Shown: positions 1-6,279, counted from the first letter of the stretch. The stretch: 6,657 nucleotides of DNA from an uncultured cyanobacterium (GCA_938029995.1 CALHGI010000472.1:1-6657); one strand, 5' to 3'. The notes: generated by a model not told the origin, from the letters alone. Program-made: numbers and translations.

Positions 1-269
1 GTATCATTACGGTCCATGCCCTCAAGAATGCGCTGATTCCCGTCATCACTATCCTTGGGTTAACCTTCGCCTCCTTGCTAGGGGGAACCGTGTTAACCGA
101 AGTCACCTTTTCCTGGCCAGGGTTAGCCAATCGTTTCTTCGAAGCCATTTCTCAGCGAGACTACGAAGTGGTGCAGGGACTCATGACATTTTTTGGCACC
201 ATTGTCGCCCTGGTGAGTATCGCCATCGATATCCTCAATGCCTATGTAGACCCCAGAATTCGCTACTGA
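1..269 (+). CDS. Peptide/nickel-type ABC transporter permease, DppB/OppB family (3' end only)
   Basis: The frame is open from base 3 to the TGA at 267-269, giving the last 88 residues; the start lies upstream of the window. It matches the C-terminal end of DppB/OppB-type inner-membrane permeases, which form the channel of ABC importers for peptides, nickel and similar solutes. Visible family marks are HALKNALIPVITILG at residues 5-19, a hydrophobic stretch to about 29, then LTEVTFSWPGL and the cytoplasmic coupling loop with RDYEVVQG near 52-59. A last membrane segment follows (about 60-80) and the protein ends with the characteristic DPRIRY. The substrate cannot be told from this fragment. 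The partner DppC-type permease, ATPases and binding protein are not in the window, and the next gene downstream does not belong to a transporter, so this may be the last gene of its unit or a dispersed one, as is common in cyanobacteria. Confidence 0.9.
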   Translation, partial: IITVHALKNALIPVITILGLTFASLLGGTVLTEVTFSWPGLANRFFEAISQRDYEVVQGLMTFFGTIVALVSIAIDILNAYVDPRIRY

Positions 270-307
270 CGGCACCTTAGCCCTGTCAAGTGTGTCTGAG
301 CATTGTT

Positions 308-323
308 TTATACAAATGTATAA
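308..323. promoter_or_regulatory. AT-rich dyad (TTATAC-aaat-GTATAA) overlapping a perfect TATAAT
   Basis: A perfect inverted repeat with 6-bp arms and a 4-bp centre. The right arm contains TATAAT at 319-324, an exact -10 hexamer reading towards the gene that starts at 403. The -35 region is poor: CTGAGC at 296-301, 17 bp upstream, matches the consensus at 3 of 6 positions. If used, it would give a leader of about 70 nt. A repressor bound to the dyad would cover the -10. Promoter and operator roles are inferred from sequence only. The dyad could equally help end the permease transcript, which stops 39 bp upstream. Confidence 0.3.
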
Positions 324-325
324 TG

Positions 326-342
326 CAAAACATTGAGTTTTG
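326..342. repeat. Small inverted repeat CAAAAC-attga-GTTTTG
   Basis: Perfect 6-bp arms around a 5-nt loop, lying immediately after the dyad at 308-323. The left arm, AAAAC, can alternatively pair with GTTTT at 305-309, which would enclose the upstream dyad, so the two foldings exclude each other. It is weak (A/T rich) and has no clear U-run, so a terminator or attenuator role is only a possibility. Confidence 0.3.
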
Positions 343-402
343 TAATATCCTAGAAATTACCCCTTGATTTGCCAAGCGGTAGCAGATTTATGCGTTTGAG
401 CA

Positions 403-804
403 ATGCATGCCTTTAGTAAGTTCATGGCCCTAGTCCCAAATCGTCAGGTGTCCTTATCAAAGCTGGCCCGACGGTTGTGGAACGGCACTATAGTTCCGCG
501 ATTCCAATCCTGCACAATGGGGATAGTGGTCTTGCTTTTGGCAGTTAGTTTAGGCAGTGACCTGACTCCAGTATCGAAAATCGTCCCATCCCAGCCTTCG
601 GAACCCACTCAGCATCAGTCTTTCCAGGCCGCCCCATCTCAAGCTGGCACTGCGGAGGCACTGCTGCATCCAAAATCCGTCAAACGAGTCGCCCTCACAG
701 ATCACTATCTGACCAACCACCATCTGACAGCTGCCCACTTCTATAGCCATCGTTCCTTAGGGACCTTGTCTGCTGAACCTGGCGAAACCTCTAAGCAAGG
801 CTAG
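403..804 (+). CDS. Hypothetical single-pass membrane protein with a histidine-rich tail
   Basis: A 133-residue protein I do not recognise. The first 36 residues are basic (R14, K20, R23, R24, R33). One hydrophobic segment follows at about 38-51 (TMGIVVLLLAVSLG), then a Pro/Ser/Gln-rich stretch at about 55-82 that looks disordered. A polar tail carries five histidines at 101, 106, 107, 112 and 116. The positive N-terminus suggests it stays inside with the tail in the periplasm or lumen; a long cleaved signal peptide is the alternative. ATG at 403 is used because it opens the frame, but M8 (424) is also possible and no clear Shine-Dalgarno precedes either. The gene lies 133 bp after the permease and 82 bp before the next gene. 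The long open frame, the sensible membrane topology and the lack of a better competing frame support it as real, but there is no family evidence. The opposite-strand frame at 550-750 is regarded as its shadow. Confidence 0.55.
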   Translation: MHAFSKFMALVPNRQVSLSKLARRLWNGTIVPRFQSCTMGIVVLLLAVSLGSDLTPVSKIVPSQPSEPTQHQSFQAAPSQAGTAEALLHPKSVKRVALTDHYLTNHHLTAAHFYSHRSLGTLSAEPGETSKQG

Positions 805-830
805 ACCATCACGTTTTTCTGCACGGGGAA

Positions 831-861
831 TTGCCCTAATTTTTCCTGCTGAAGCTATGAT
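831..861 (+). promoter_or_regulatory. Candidate promoter for the secreted protein gene at 887
   Basis: TTGCCC (831-836) and TATGAT (856-861) match the -35 and -10 hexamers at 4 and 5 of 6 positions, with a rather long 19-bp spacer. The start of transcription would be near 868, leaving a leader of about 20 nt before ATG 887. This is a consensus match only. A second -10-like TATAGA at 877-882 would place transcription inside the reading frame and favour the later start at 917. Confidence 0.2.
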
Positions 862-886
862 TAGTGAGGTCTTGAGTATAGATTAG

Positions 887-1306
887 ATGTCTCCTAATTT
901 TGGCTATACAACCTGGATGGCTTGGCGACAGTTTCTCTGTTGCTGTGCGACGGCCAGTATTTTTTTATCTTTACCCATTTCTCCTGCTTCAGCGCAATCG
1001 CAAGACTGTGGCCTTTTAGTATCTACTCAAGATTTAAATACCTTTGAAGGTCGAGATGGCAGAACCGTCATCGGGCAATTAAGACGACGTCCCTACGTTG
1101 TGGTTTTAACCCACGATCTGCATGAAAATTTGCCTGTGATCCGATCCTGTGTGCCCGATGCATTTTTGACATCGTCAAGATTGGGCAGTTATATCCACAT
1201 TGCTTCTTTTGATAGTTATGGGGATGCCAAGACCTTGGGGATAAACCTCACAAAGGCTTTGGACCTTAGGGTGCGAGTTGTGCATCTCAATCGTCTTAGG
1301 CAATAG
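887..1306 (+). CDS. Small secreted protein with a SPOR-like C-terminal half
   Basis: A 139-residue protein with a Sec-type signal peptide: W13-R14, a hydrophobic core at about 16-31 with three consecutive cysteines (18-20), and a likely cleavage after SPASA at residue 36. The mature part of about 100 residues has cysteines at 41 and 88 that could form a disulfide in the periplasm. Residues 69-132 run RPYVVVLTHD, then VIRSCVPDAFLTSSRLGSYIHIASF, a helix with DAKTLGINLTKAL, and finally LRVRVVHL. The order beta, helix, 'GSYIHIASF' strand, helix, 'RVRVVHL' strand resembles small exported cyanobacterial proteins with a SPOR-like fold, a domain that in well-studied cases binds peptidoglycan. The resemblance is pattern-level and the true domain is not certain. 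The start could be ATG 887 or M11 at 917; the latter gives a more typical signal peptide, and neither has a clear Shine-Dalgarno. The next gene begins 203 bp downstream, so it is probably a separate unit. Confidence 0.7.
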   Translation: MSPNFGYTTWMAWRQFLCCCATASIFLSLPISPASAQSQDCGLLVSTQDLNTFEGRDGRTVIGQLRRRPYVVVLTHDLHENLPVIRSCVPDAFLTSSRLGSYIHIASFDSYGDAKTLGINLTKALDLRVRVVHLNRLRQ

Positions 1307-1376
1307 TTTTAGTCCGTAGATCTAGATAGCGTTGCTGACATCGTGCTCGATTTCTAGGTTCGTAGGCTAGGATGTC

Positions 1377-1438
1377 CTCCCCATAATATTTCCGCCAAAT
1401 CGCTTGAACCCCCACGCAAATTTAATGACCATGGGGAG
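1377..1438. repeat. Spaced inverted repeat CTCCCCAT / ATGGGGAG upstream of fecR
   Basis: Perfect 8-bp arms at 1377-1384 and 1431-1438, separated by 46 bp. They lie in the 203-bp spacer between the secreted protein gene and the FecR-domain gene. A smaller repeat, GACATC / GATGTC (1337-1342 and 1371-1376), lies just before it. The pair could form the stem of a transcript 3' end of the upstream gene or mark a protein-binding site. Neither is followed by a U-run, and no function can be claimed. Confidence 0.25.
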
Positions 1439-1462
1439 AATCACTTAAGAGGCATGCCATGA

Positions 1463-1490
1463 TTGCAATATTAATCTGTGTACCTAATGT
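1463..1490 (+). promoter_or_regulatory. Candidate promoter for the fecR-chase2 unit
   Basis: TTGCAA (1463-1468) and TAATGT (1485-1490), with a 16-bp spacer, match the -35 and -10 consensus at 4 and 3 of 6 positions. They lie about 20 bp before the FecR start. This would give a very short leader that still holds GGAAGGG (1493-1499), a purine run 10-11 nt before ATG 1510 that could serve as a Shine-Dalgarno. It is weak and consensus-based only. Confidence 0.2.
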
Positions 1491-1509
1491 ATGGAAGGGC
1501 CTGTAGATT

Positions 1510-2379
1510 ATGGTTAGGCTAAATCGCACTACATTGTCTCGCAAACGGTTCCTTTTGTTATTAGGATCAGCGTTTACGGCCATGGGCGTCTCAAGTAAGA
1601 CGTCTGCCCGCCCCCTATCCGTACGGGTCAATCGATGGCTAGAACTACGCAATTACAGCGGAACGGTTGACTATCTGCAAAATGGTCAGTGGCGTCGAGC
1701 ACAAAGTGGACAGCGATTAGGCTCTGTTGGTCAAGGGGTACGGACGGGCTATGGCTCTCTCGCCCGCTTGGCCGTTGATACGGGTATTGGGTTTGTCAGC
1801 GTTTCTGAGAATACTGATCTTAGGGTTACCCAGCTATATACGACTCAGCGGGGTGGCAAGGTAACTGAGTTAAATGTCAGTCGTGGTCAAGCCAGAATGT
1901 TTGTCAGGCCTTTTACCAATCCAGATTCACGGTTTGAAATACGTACGCCCTCCGGTGTAAATGGTGTCCGGGGCACTGACTTTGGGGTCGTTACTCAACC
2001 CAGTGGTCGGTCTGCATTAGCCGTGCTTGAGGGCAGTGTTGCCTCTTCTGCCCAAGGTCAATCCGTAGCCGTGGAGGCTAATTATCAAAATTTGATCTTC
2101 CCTGGCGAGCCTCCATCTGCTCCAGAGCCACTCGTAGATGATCCAAGTATTGATGTGCAGAGATTAGATCGCCAAAACCGGCATGAAGATCAAACCATGG
2201 TGCTATTGGAGGGACAGACCTCGCCTTACAACCTCTTCATTGTTGAAGGTGAGACTCAAAATACTGGTCGTGAGGGCGACTTTTCCATAGTAGTACCCTT
2301 ACCCCTGAACGAAGTTATTGAAGCAAAGGTTATTACTCCCTCAGGGACAGTAAAACTCTATGATTTGGTTGTTCCCTAA
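1510..2379 (+). CDS. Exported FecR-domain protein with C-terminal Ig-like domain
   Basis: A 289-residue protein. The N-terminus (SRKRFLLLL at 10-18, hydrophobic to about 27, possible cleavage after A33) is an export signal. Its SRKRFL resembles a twin-arginine motif with Lys in place of the second Arg, so Sec or Tat export is open. Residues of about 50-178 form a FecR domain: the GxVR..YGSLARLAVD segment, then the hallmark TPSGVNGVRGTDFGV at 146-160 and ALAVLEGSVA at 169-178. A linker rich in Pro/Glu/Asp follows. Residues of about 227-289 look like a small beta-sandwich (LLEGQTSPYNLFIVEGE ... DFSIVVPLPL ... VITPSGTVKLYDLVV). In the classical Fec system FecR is an inner-membrane anti-sigma regulator, but this protein has no cytoplasmic anti-sigma portion and no sigma factor nearby, so the domain is more likely an envelope ligand- or polymer-binding module. 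Its last 20 bp overlap the kinase gene, suggesting co-translation and joint function. The symbol fecR is withheld because the role differs. Confidence 0.88.
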   Translation: MVRLNRTTLSRKRFLLLLGSAFTAMGVSSKTSARPLSVRVNRWLELRNYSGTVDYLQNGQWRRAQSGQRLGSVGQGVRTGYGSLARLAVDTGIGFVSVSENTDLRVTQLYTTQRGGKVTELNVSRGQARMFVRPFTNPDSRFEIRTPSGVNGVRGTDFGVVTQPSGRSALAVLEGSVASSAQGQSVAVEANYQNLIFPGEPPSAPEPLVDDPSIDVQRLDRQNRHEDQTMVLLEGQTSPYNLFIVEGETQNTGREGDFSIVVPLPLNEVIEAKVITPSGTVKLYDLVVP

Positions 2380-5053
2380 TTGGCGGAATCGTTTACAGAA
2401 ATGCGAGCCCTTTCTTCCCGGTTTACTGGTGAGTGGGTTTGTTGTATCCCTTTCCTATTTGGGTCTGATCAAACCACTTGAAAACATTGCTGGAGATGTT
2501 CTAACTCAATTCCGTGGTGAGAGGCCGTGGAATGACGAACTTATTTTAATTGGCGTTGATAATCGTACGTTTGATAAGTTGGGACAATATCCATTGTCCC
2601 GCTCTTATTATGTGGATTTGCTAGAGTTTTTGGTTGAGAGTGACAATCGAGTTGTTGCTTTTGATGTTTTGATGCCAGAATCCTCGGAGGAGGATGGTGC
2701 ATTAGCCCAGATGATGGCTATACACAATGGTGTTGTTCTAGCTGAGACCATTGTAGAAAACGGTAAAATACTGAAGGCTAATGATCTGCTGTATAACAAT
2801 GCGATCTCCAGCGGTCATATTGATGACTACAGTGATGATTTTGATGGGGTTACTCGACGCCACAAAGTTTATATCAATAACAGTCGCTCGTTAGCGGGGG
2901 CAACGGCTGAAGCCTATAGTCTTACGACGGATATTTTGACTATTCCTCCTTTGGAAAAAGGAGAGATGTTACTGAATTGGCCTGGGCCCGTATCAGAGCT
3001 TCCTTTTATCAGTTTCATTGATGTTATACAAGGAAAAATTCCTTCTAAGACATTTAAAAATAAAATTGTTATTGTCGGAGATACAGCAACAGGTCTGGAT
3101 CGATGGATTCGTACACCGTTTGATAAAGATACGCCGGTGGAGGGTGTCTATGTCTATGCGGCAGCTCTACATAATTTGCTAGAACAAAACTGGTTGAGAA
3201 CGGTACCCCAGCCTGTGGTGGCTTTTCTCTTGCTGGTTCTCGGTCCTATCATTAGCTGGAAGTTGCAGGGGCGATCTTTTCTAAACCAGGTTGCCATTGG
3301 CATTATTGGGATTGTTAGCTGGCTAATAATATGTTGGATTGCAATTTATCAGAGTTATATCCTACCGGTGGCTGCTCCGATTTTGCTGCTGGGTCTGACT
3401 GAAAGTTTGATTGTCTTTACCGATCGTTTACGCAGTAGTGCCATACTGCAGGCTCGAAATGAGTTTCTAGGTACCATGAGCCATGAGTTGCGGACGCCAC
3501 TCAATGCCATTATTGGTATTTCTGAGATGATGCAGGAAACCCATCTCGATCCTAGACAACGGGAATTTAGTGACACTATTCAAAATAGTAGTCAGGCACT
3601 GTTGGCATTGATTAATGATGTGCTTGACTTTTCTAAAATTGAGGCGGGGCGCTTGGTTTTGGAAGAGCATTCTGTCAATCTGCGTAATTCCATTGAAGAG
3701 AGTTTAGATATTGTCTCTACTCGGGCTGTGAATAAACCGTTGGACTTAGTCTATATGGTTGATCCTGAGACGCCACCGGTTGTGATTAGCGATCCGATTC
3801 GATTGCGGCAAATTCTACTCAACTTGTTGAGTAATGCGGTGAAGTTTACGGAGGAAGGCGAGGTTGCTTTGATTGTAGAACCCGTCTCTAATGAGGAGCT
3901 AGGGGCTCCGGTGACTCGCTGGACCCATTCCACAGAGAAGTCCGTATTGTTACTCTTTGCAGTGCGAGATACGGGTATTGGTATTCCAGAAGATCGGATT
4001 GCTCAAATTTTTGAGCCGTTTCGACAGGCGAGTACGTCTACGACCCGCAAGTATGGTGGTACCGGTTTAGGGTTAACGATTAGCAAACGCTTGGCTGAAA
4101 CCATGGGGGGTCGCTTGTGGGTTGAAAGTGAGCTCAACCAGGGCAGTACCTTTTTCTTTACCATTCGCGCCCAGGTTGATCCAGTGACGGTGCCAGCCGG
4201 TCCGCCTGAATCTCTTGCTGTCTGGGCTCAGCAACGGATATTAGTGATCGATAAAAATCACACCCGTCGTACGGGATTGACCTGGCAGCTAGAGGCTTTG
4301 AATATTGAACCGATGTTTACTCGGAGTGTGGCGGAAGCGCTACTGCTCATCCAGCAAGGTCAACAGTTTGATGGTGTGATTTTAGATGCTGCCATTACTA
4401 AAATCGATAGTATGAGTGCCATTGAATCGTTGCGGCAGGCCATGGATAAGTCGACGCTGCCCATGATTGTTCTGGCTGACATCAACGAAAATCTCGGCAA
4501 CCATGAGCGAGCTGACCTGGCAATTGTTTGGAAGCCTGTCAAGCAAGCCGCGCTCTATAGGGCGTTGGCGCAAATTCACCCACAACAGGTCCTATCATCT
4601 GCTGCGACTTCTTTCCCGGAGACATCCCATGGTGATGATGATTCTGAAGAGGAGATGGTGCGTTGGAAGGTCTTGATTGCGGACGATAATCCAGTTAACC
4701 AGCGGGTGGCTCAACACATGTTGCAATTGTTAGGTCATGAAGCTGACATGGTAGCCAGCGGTGGAGAAGCGCTCGAAGCGGTGGAGAAGGGCAACTATGA
4801 TGTGGTTTTGATGGATATGCGGATGCCGAATATGAGTGGTGTGGAAGCCACCCGCTGCATTCGGCAGCTGGGGCCAAAAATTCTCCAGCCTTGGATTATT
4901 GCGATGACGGCCAATGCTAGTTCAGAAGACCGTGACCATTGCCTGAAGGTGGGTATGAACGACTATTTGAGTAAACCTATCCGTCGTGAGAGTCTCTCTC
5001 GGACTTTGATGAACATTAATAAGTCGTCTGTGTCGATAGGGGCGAAAAACTGA
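2360..5053 (+). CDS. CHASE2-domain hybrid sensor histidine kinase with two receiver domains
   Basis: An 897-residue membrane sensor kinase. TM1 spans about 18-37. An extracytoplasmic CHASE2 domain fills about 40-280, with ILIGVDNRTFDKLGQYPLSR, VVAFDVLMPESSEEDGALA, KNKIVIVGDTATG and a late GVYVYAAALHNLL. Three TM segments follow at about 285-301, 309-330 and 334-352. HisKA carries the phosphorylated histidine H375 in FLGTMSHELRTPLNAIIG. HATPase_c has the N box (N492), G1 box DTGIGIP (537-543), FEPF and the G2 box YGGTGLGL (565-572), so the ATP site appears intact. The first receiver (about 628-735) keeps D631, D676 and K725 but has K632 and A706 at conserved Asp and Thr positions. The second (about 771-885) is intact: D775, D776, phospho-acceptor D819, T850, K872. 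There is no PAS, GAF, HPt or DNA-binding domain. ATG 2360 lies inside the end of fecR, with AGGGA about 12 nt upstream, consistent with translational coupling. It presumably senses an envelope signal and passes phosphate H375 to D819 to an external HPt; the ligand is unknown. Confidence 0.95.
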   Translation: MIWLFPNWRNRLQKCEPFLPGLLVSGFVVSLSYLGLIKPLENIAGDVLTQFRGERPWNDELILIGVDNRTFDKLGQYPLSRSYYVDLLEFLVESDNRVVAFDVLMPESSEEDGALAQMMAIHNGVVLAETIVENGKILKANDLLYNNAISSGHIDDYSDDFDGVTRRHKVYINNSRSLAGATAEAYSLTTDILTIPPLEKGEMLLNWPGPVSELPFISFIDVIQGKIPSKTFKNKIVIVGDTATGLDRWIRTPFDKDTPVEGVYVYAAALHNLLEQNWLRTVPQPVVAFLLLVLGPIISWKLQGRSFLNQVAIGIIGIVSWLIICWIAIYQSYILPVAAPILLLGLTESLIVFTDRLRSSAILQARNEFLGTMSHELRTPLNAIIGISEMMQETHLDPRQREFSDTIQNSSQALLALINDVLDFSKIEAGRLVLEEHSVNLRNSIEESLDIVSTRAVNKPLDLVYMVDPETPPVVISDPIRLRQILLNLLSNAVKFTEEGEVALIVEPVSNEELGAPVTRWTHSTEKSVLLLFAVRDTGIGIPEDRIAQIFEPFRQASTSTTRKYGGTGLGLTISKRLAETMGGRLWVESELNQGSTFFFTIRAQVDPVTVPAGPPESLAVWAQQRILVIDKNHTRRTGLTWQLEALNIEPMFTRSVAEALLLIQQGQQFDGVILDAAITKIDSMSAIESLRQAMDKSTLPMIVLADINENLGNHERADLAIVWKPVKQAALYRALAQIHPQQVLSSAATSFPETSHGDDDSEEEMVRWKVLIADDNPVNQRVAQHMLQLLGHEADMVASGGEALEAVEKGNYDVVLMDMRMPNMSGVEATRCIRQLGPKILQPWIIAMTANASSEDRDHCLKVGMNDYLSKPIRRESLSRTLMNINKSSVSIGAKN

Positions 5054-5099
5054 AGTTTTCTGCCTATTGTTTCGGTCTATGTGATGTCTGCCGCCCATT

Positions 5100-5131
5100 G
5101 CTGGCCCTATGGCGTGCTAAACCATAGCAGC
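5100..5131. terminator. Hairpin between convergent genes, possible bidirectional terminator
   Basis: CTATGG (5107-5112) pairs with CCATAG (5122-5127) across a 9-nt loop. The stem continues with GCTG (5100-5103) and CAGC (5128-5131) after a 3-nt bulge on the left side only. It sits in the 95-bp gap between the convergent kinase and phosphoesterase genes, where a shared terminator is expected. No T-run follows on either strand, so intrinsic termination is uncertain. Confidence 0.4.
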
Positions 5132-5148
5132 TCTGAAACGTTAGTTGC

Positions 5149-5898
5149 TTAGGAATTCACCAGCTGGCTAGAGCGCTGCTTAATTTTATGCTGTATGACT
5201 GGGGCTTCAGCTTCGGCCATGGACCGTATGCGCAACATTTTATGGAACACGTTGAACTGATACACCATGGCATTGTCCACGTCTAAGGCGGTTAACCAGC
5301 CGCTTTTGGGGTGATAGGCACCCGTGTCGATATCTAGCCAGCCAGGTCCTTTGGCAAGTTCTCCAGGTTCAATACCCGGTAGGGTAAAGGTGATGGTGTG
5401 GCCGGTGATAATAAGTTTGTCGGAGAAATAGGGTTTTGGGTGGCTATGGAAGCTGTCACGAATCCAGCAGTATTCGTGGCTGGTTTGCTCCGGGATGGTG
5501 TGTTGGGGGTTTAGGCCGGCATGGACAAGCCAGATATCGCCTAGATCCAGATAAAACGGTAGGTCTTTAATCCAATGGAGATGATCAAACAGATCGTCAA
5601 CACTGGTGTAGCTAGACAGGGTAGACTGACCGCCGCTGTAGAGCCAGCCTTGGAATGCGGGCATATGGGCTTCACCATTGGGGAAAGCTTCAAGCAGCAA
5701 TTGCTCGTGGTTCCCCATGACGCATTGGTGTTTATTGTGGCGCACATAGTCAATGACCTGGCGGCTTTGGGGGCCTCGATCGATCAGGTCGCCGACGAAA
5801 TAAACCTGGTCTTGGTTACCGGGGTCTACTGCCTCTAACAGCTGCATTAACCCGTCATAATGGCCGTGAATGTCACCAATAAAAATACGACGGGTCAT
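5149..5898 (-). CDS. Metallophosphoesterase of the PPP (serine/threonine phosphatase-like) family
   Basis: A 249-residue cytoplasmic enzyme with no signal peptide. The catalytic signature of the PPP branch is complete: GDIHGHYDGL at 8-17 (metal ligands D9, H11), GDLIDRGP at 36-43 (D37, with R41), GNHE at 62-65 (N63, H64), VHAGL at 125-129 (H126) and TGHT at 165-168 (H167). A late IDTGAYHP...WLTALDVD supports the same family. Such proteins bind two divalent metals and hydrolyse phosphomonoesters. Bacterial members include PrpA-like protein phosphatases and ApaH-like nucleotidases, and the sequence alone does not decide the substrate. The last 40 or so residues, after the conserved core, are charged and of unknown role. 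ATG 5898 places the GDIHG motif at the usual distance from the N-terminus and is the natural start, although no clear Shine-Dalgarno precedes it. It is convergent with the sensor kinase and lies 547 bp downstream of bioB on the same strand, so it probably has its own promoter. Confidence 0.93.
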   Translation of the reverse strand: MTRRIFIGDIHGHYDGLMQLLEAVDPGNQDQVYFVGDLIDRGPQSRQVIDYVRHNKHQCVMGNHEQLLLEAFPNGEAHMPAFQGWLYSGGQSTLSSYTSVDDLFDHLHWIKDLPFYLDLGDIWLVHAGLNPQHTIPEQTSHEYCWIRDSFHSHPKPYFSDKLIITGHTITFTLPGIEPGELAKGPGWLDIDTGAYHPKSGWLTALDVDNAMVYQFNVFHKMLRIRSMAEAEAPVIQHKIKQRSSQLVNS

Positions 5899-5919
5899 AA
5901 CAGGGTTTGATGTGATGTG

Positions 5920-5947
5920 AATATGATGTCTACTGATTGGGGGTCAG
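5920..5947 (-). promoter_or_regulatory. Candidate promoter for the phosphoesterase gene
   Basis: Read on the minus strand, CTGACC (5942-5947) and CATATT (5920-5925) match the -35 and -10 hexamers at 4 of 6 positions each, with a 16-bp spacer. They lie 22 bp before the start codon at 5898, so the leader would be short. This is a consensus match only. Confidence 0.2.
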
Positions 5948-5967
5948 AATCGTGGTGGGGCAAAGCA

Positions 5968-6070
5968 TAAAGCCTTGCTATGGGACGATTATCAGAATAC
6001 ATGTATGTTTAGTATGCCTTTCCTCTTGTGATATACAACAGGTTGGTTAGGTGTATTTTCCAAGGCTTTA
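5968..6070. repeat. Spaced 10-bp inverted repeat TAAAGCCTTG / CAAGGCTTTA
   Basis: Perfect 10-bp arms at 5968-5977 and 6061-6070, separated by 83 bp, with a third partial copy TAAAGCCT at 6304-6311. All lie in non-coding sequence upstream of the phosphoesterase. The arms could close a long-range RNA stem or be repeated protein-binding sites. No known element is recognised. Confidence 0.3.
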
Positions 6071-6080
6071 AGTAAGGTTT

Positions 6081-6191
6081 ATGGCAGCAACAGACGTATT
6101 AAAACAAATTAGTCTGAAGATTGTCCTAAACTACAGATATGATTTTTGCGGAGTAGACGATACGGGTTGGTTGTGGACGTATCGGATGTGA
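6081..6191 (+). CDS. Doubtful 36-codon reading frame in the spacer
   Basis: ATG 6081 to TGA 6189-6191 encodes 36 residues starting MAATDVLKQISLKIVLNYRY and ending with a tryptophan-containing polar tail. A TAAGG sits only 3 nt before the ATG, closer than an ideal Shine-Dalgarno. No homologue, signal peptide or membrane segment is recognised, and a frame of this length is expected by chance. It is listed because it is the best small frame in an otherwise empty stretch. Confidence 0.12.
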   Translation: MAATDVLKQISLKIVLNYRYDFCGVDDTGWLWTYRM

Positions 6192-6279
6192 TCTTTAATA
6201 CATCATTCTAGCTATTTTTCATCCTTTTCATCAACTACTGTCGGTATGATTTAGGGATTTTAAGCCAACAGATCTACTG

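Noticed and set aside
371..386. GCCAAGCGGTA segment resembling the D-arm of tRNA-Gln
   Set aside because: No matching acceptor stem, anticodon arm or T-arm follows at the right distances, so it is a chance match.
1422..1652. 76-codon minus-strand frame across the fecR start region
   Set aside because: It overlaps the signal-peptide coding region of fecR on the opposite strand, has no recognisable protein features, and is best read as a shadow frame.
1510..2379. Classical ferric-citrate FecIR iron-signalling locus
   Set aside because: There is no sigma factor, no TonB-dependent receptor, and the FecR-domain protein lacks the cytoplasmic anti-sigma part.
2608..4877. Several 60-76-codon minus-strand frames within the kinase gene
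   Set aside because: All lie opposite well-conserved CHASE2, kinase or receiver sequence and have no family features of their own.
5575..5838. 87-codon plus-strand frame inside the phosphoesterase
   Set aside because: It is fully antisense to the conserved PPP catalytic motifs, so it is a shadow of the real gene.
6165..6199. Plus-strand promoter TTGTGG-17-TTTAAT
   Set aside because: The -10 match is fair but the -35 is weak, and nothing recognisable lies downstream on that strand before bioB antisense sequence.
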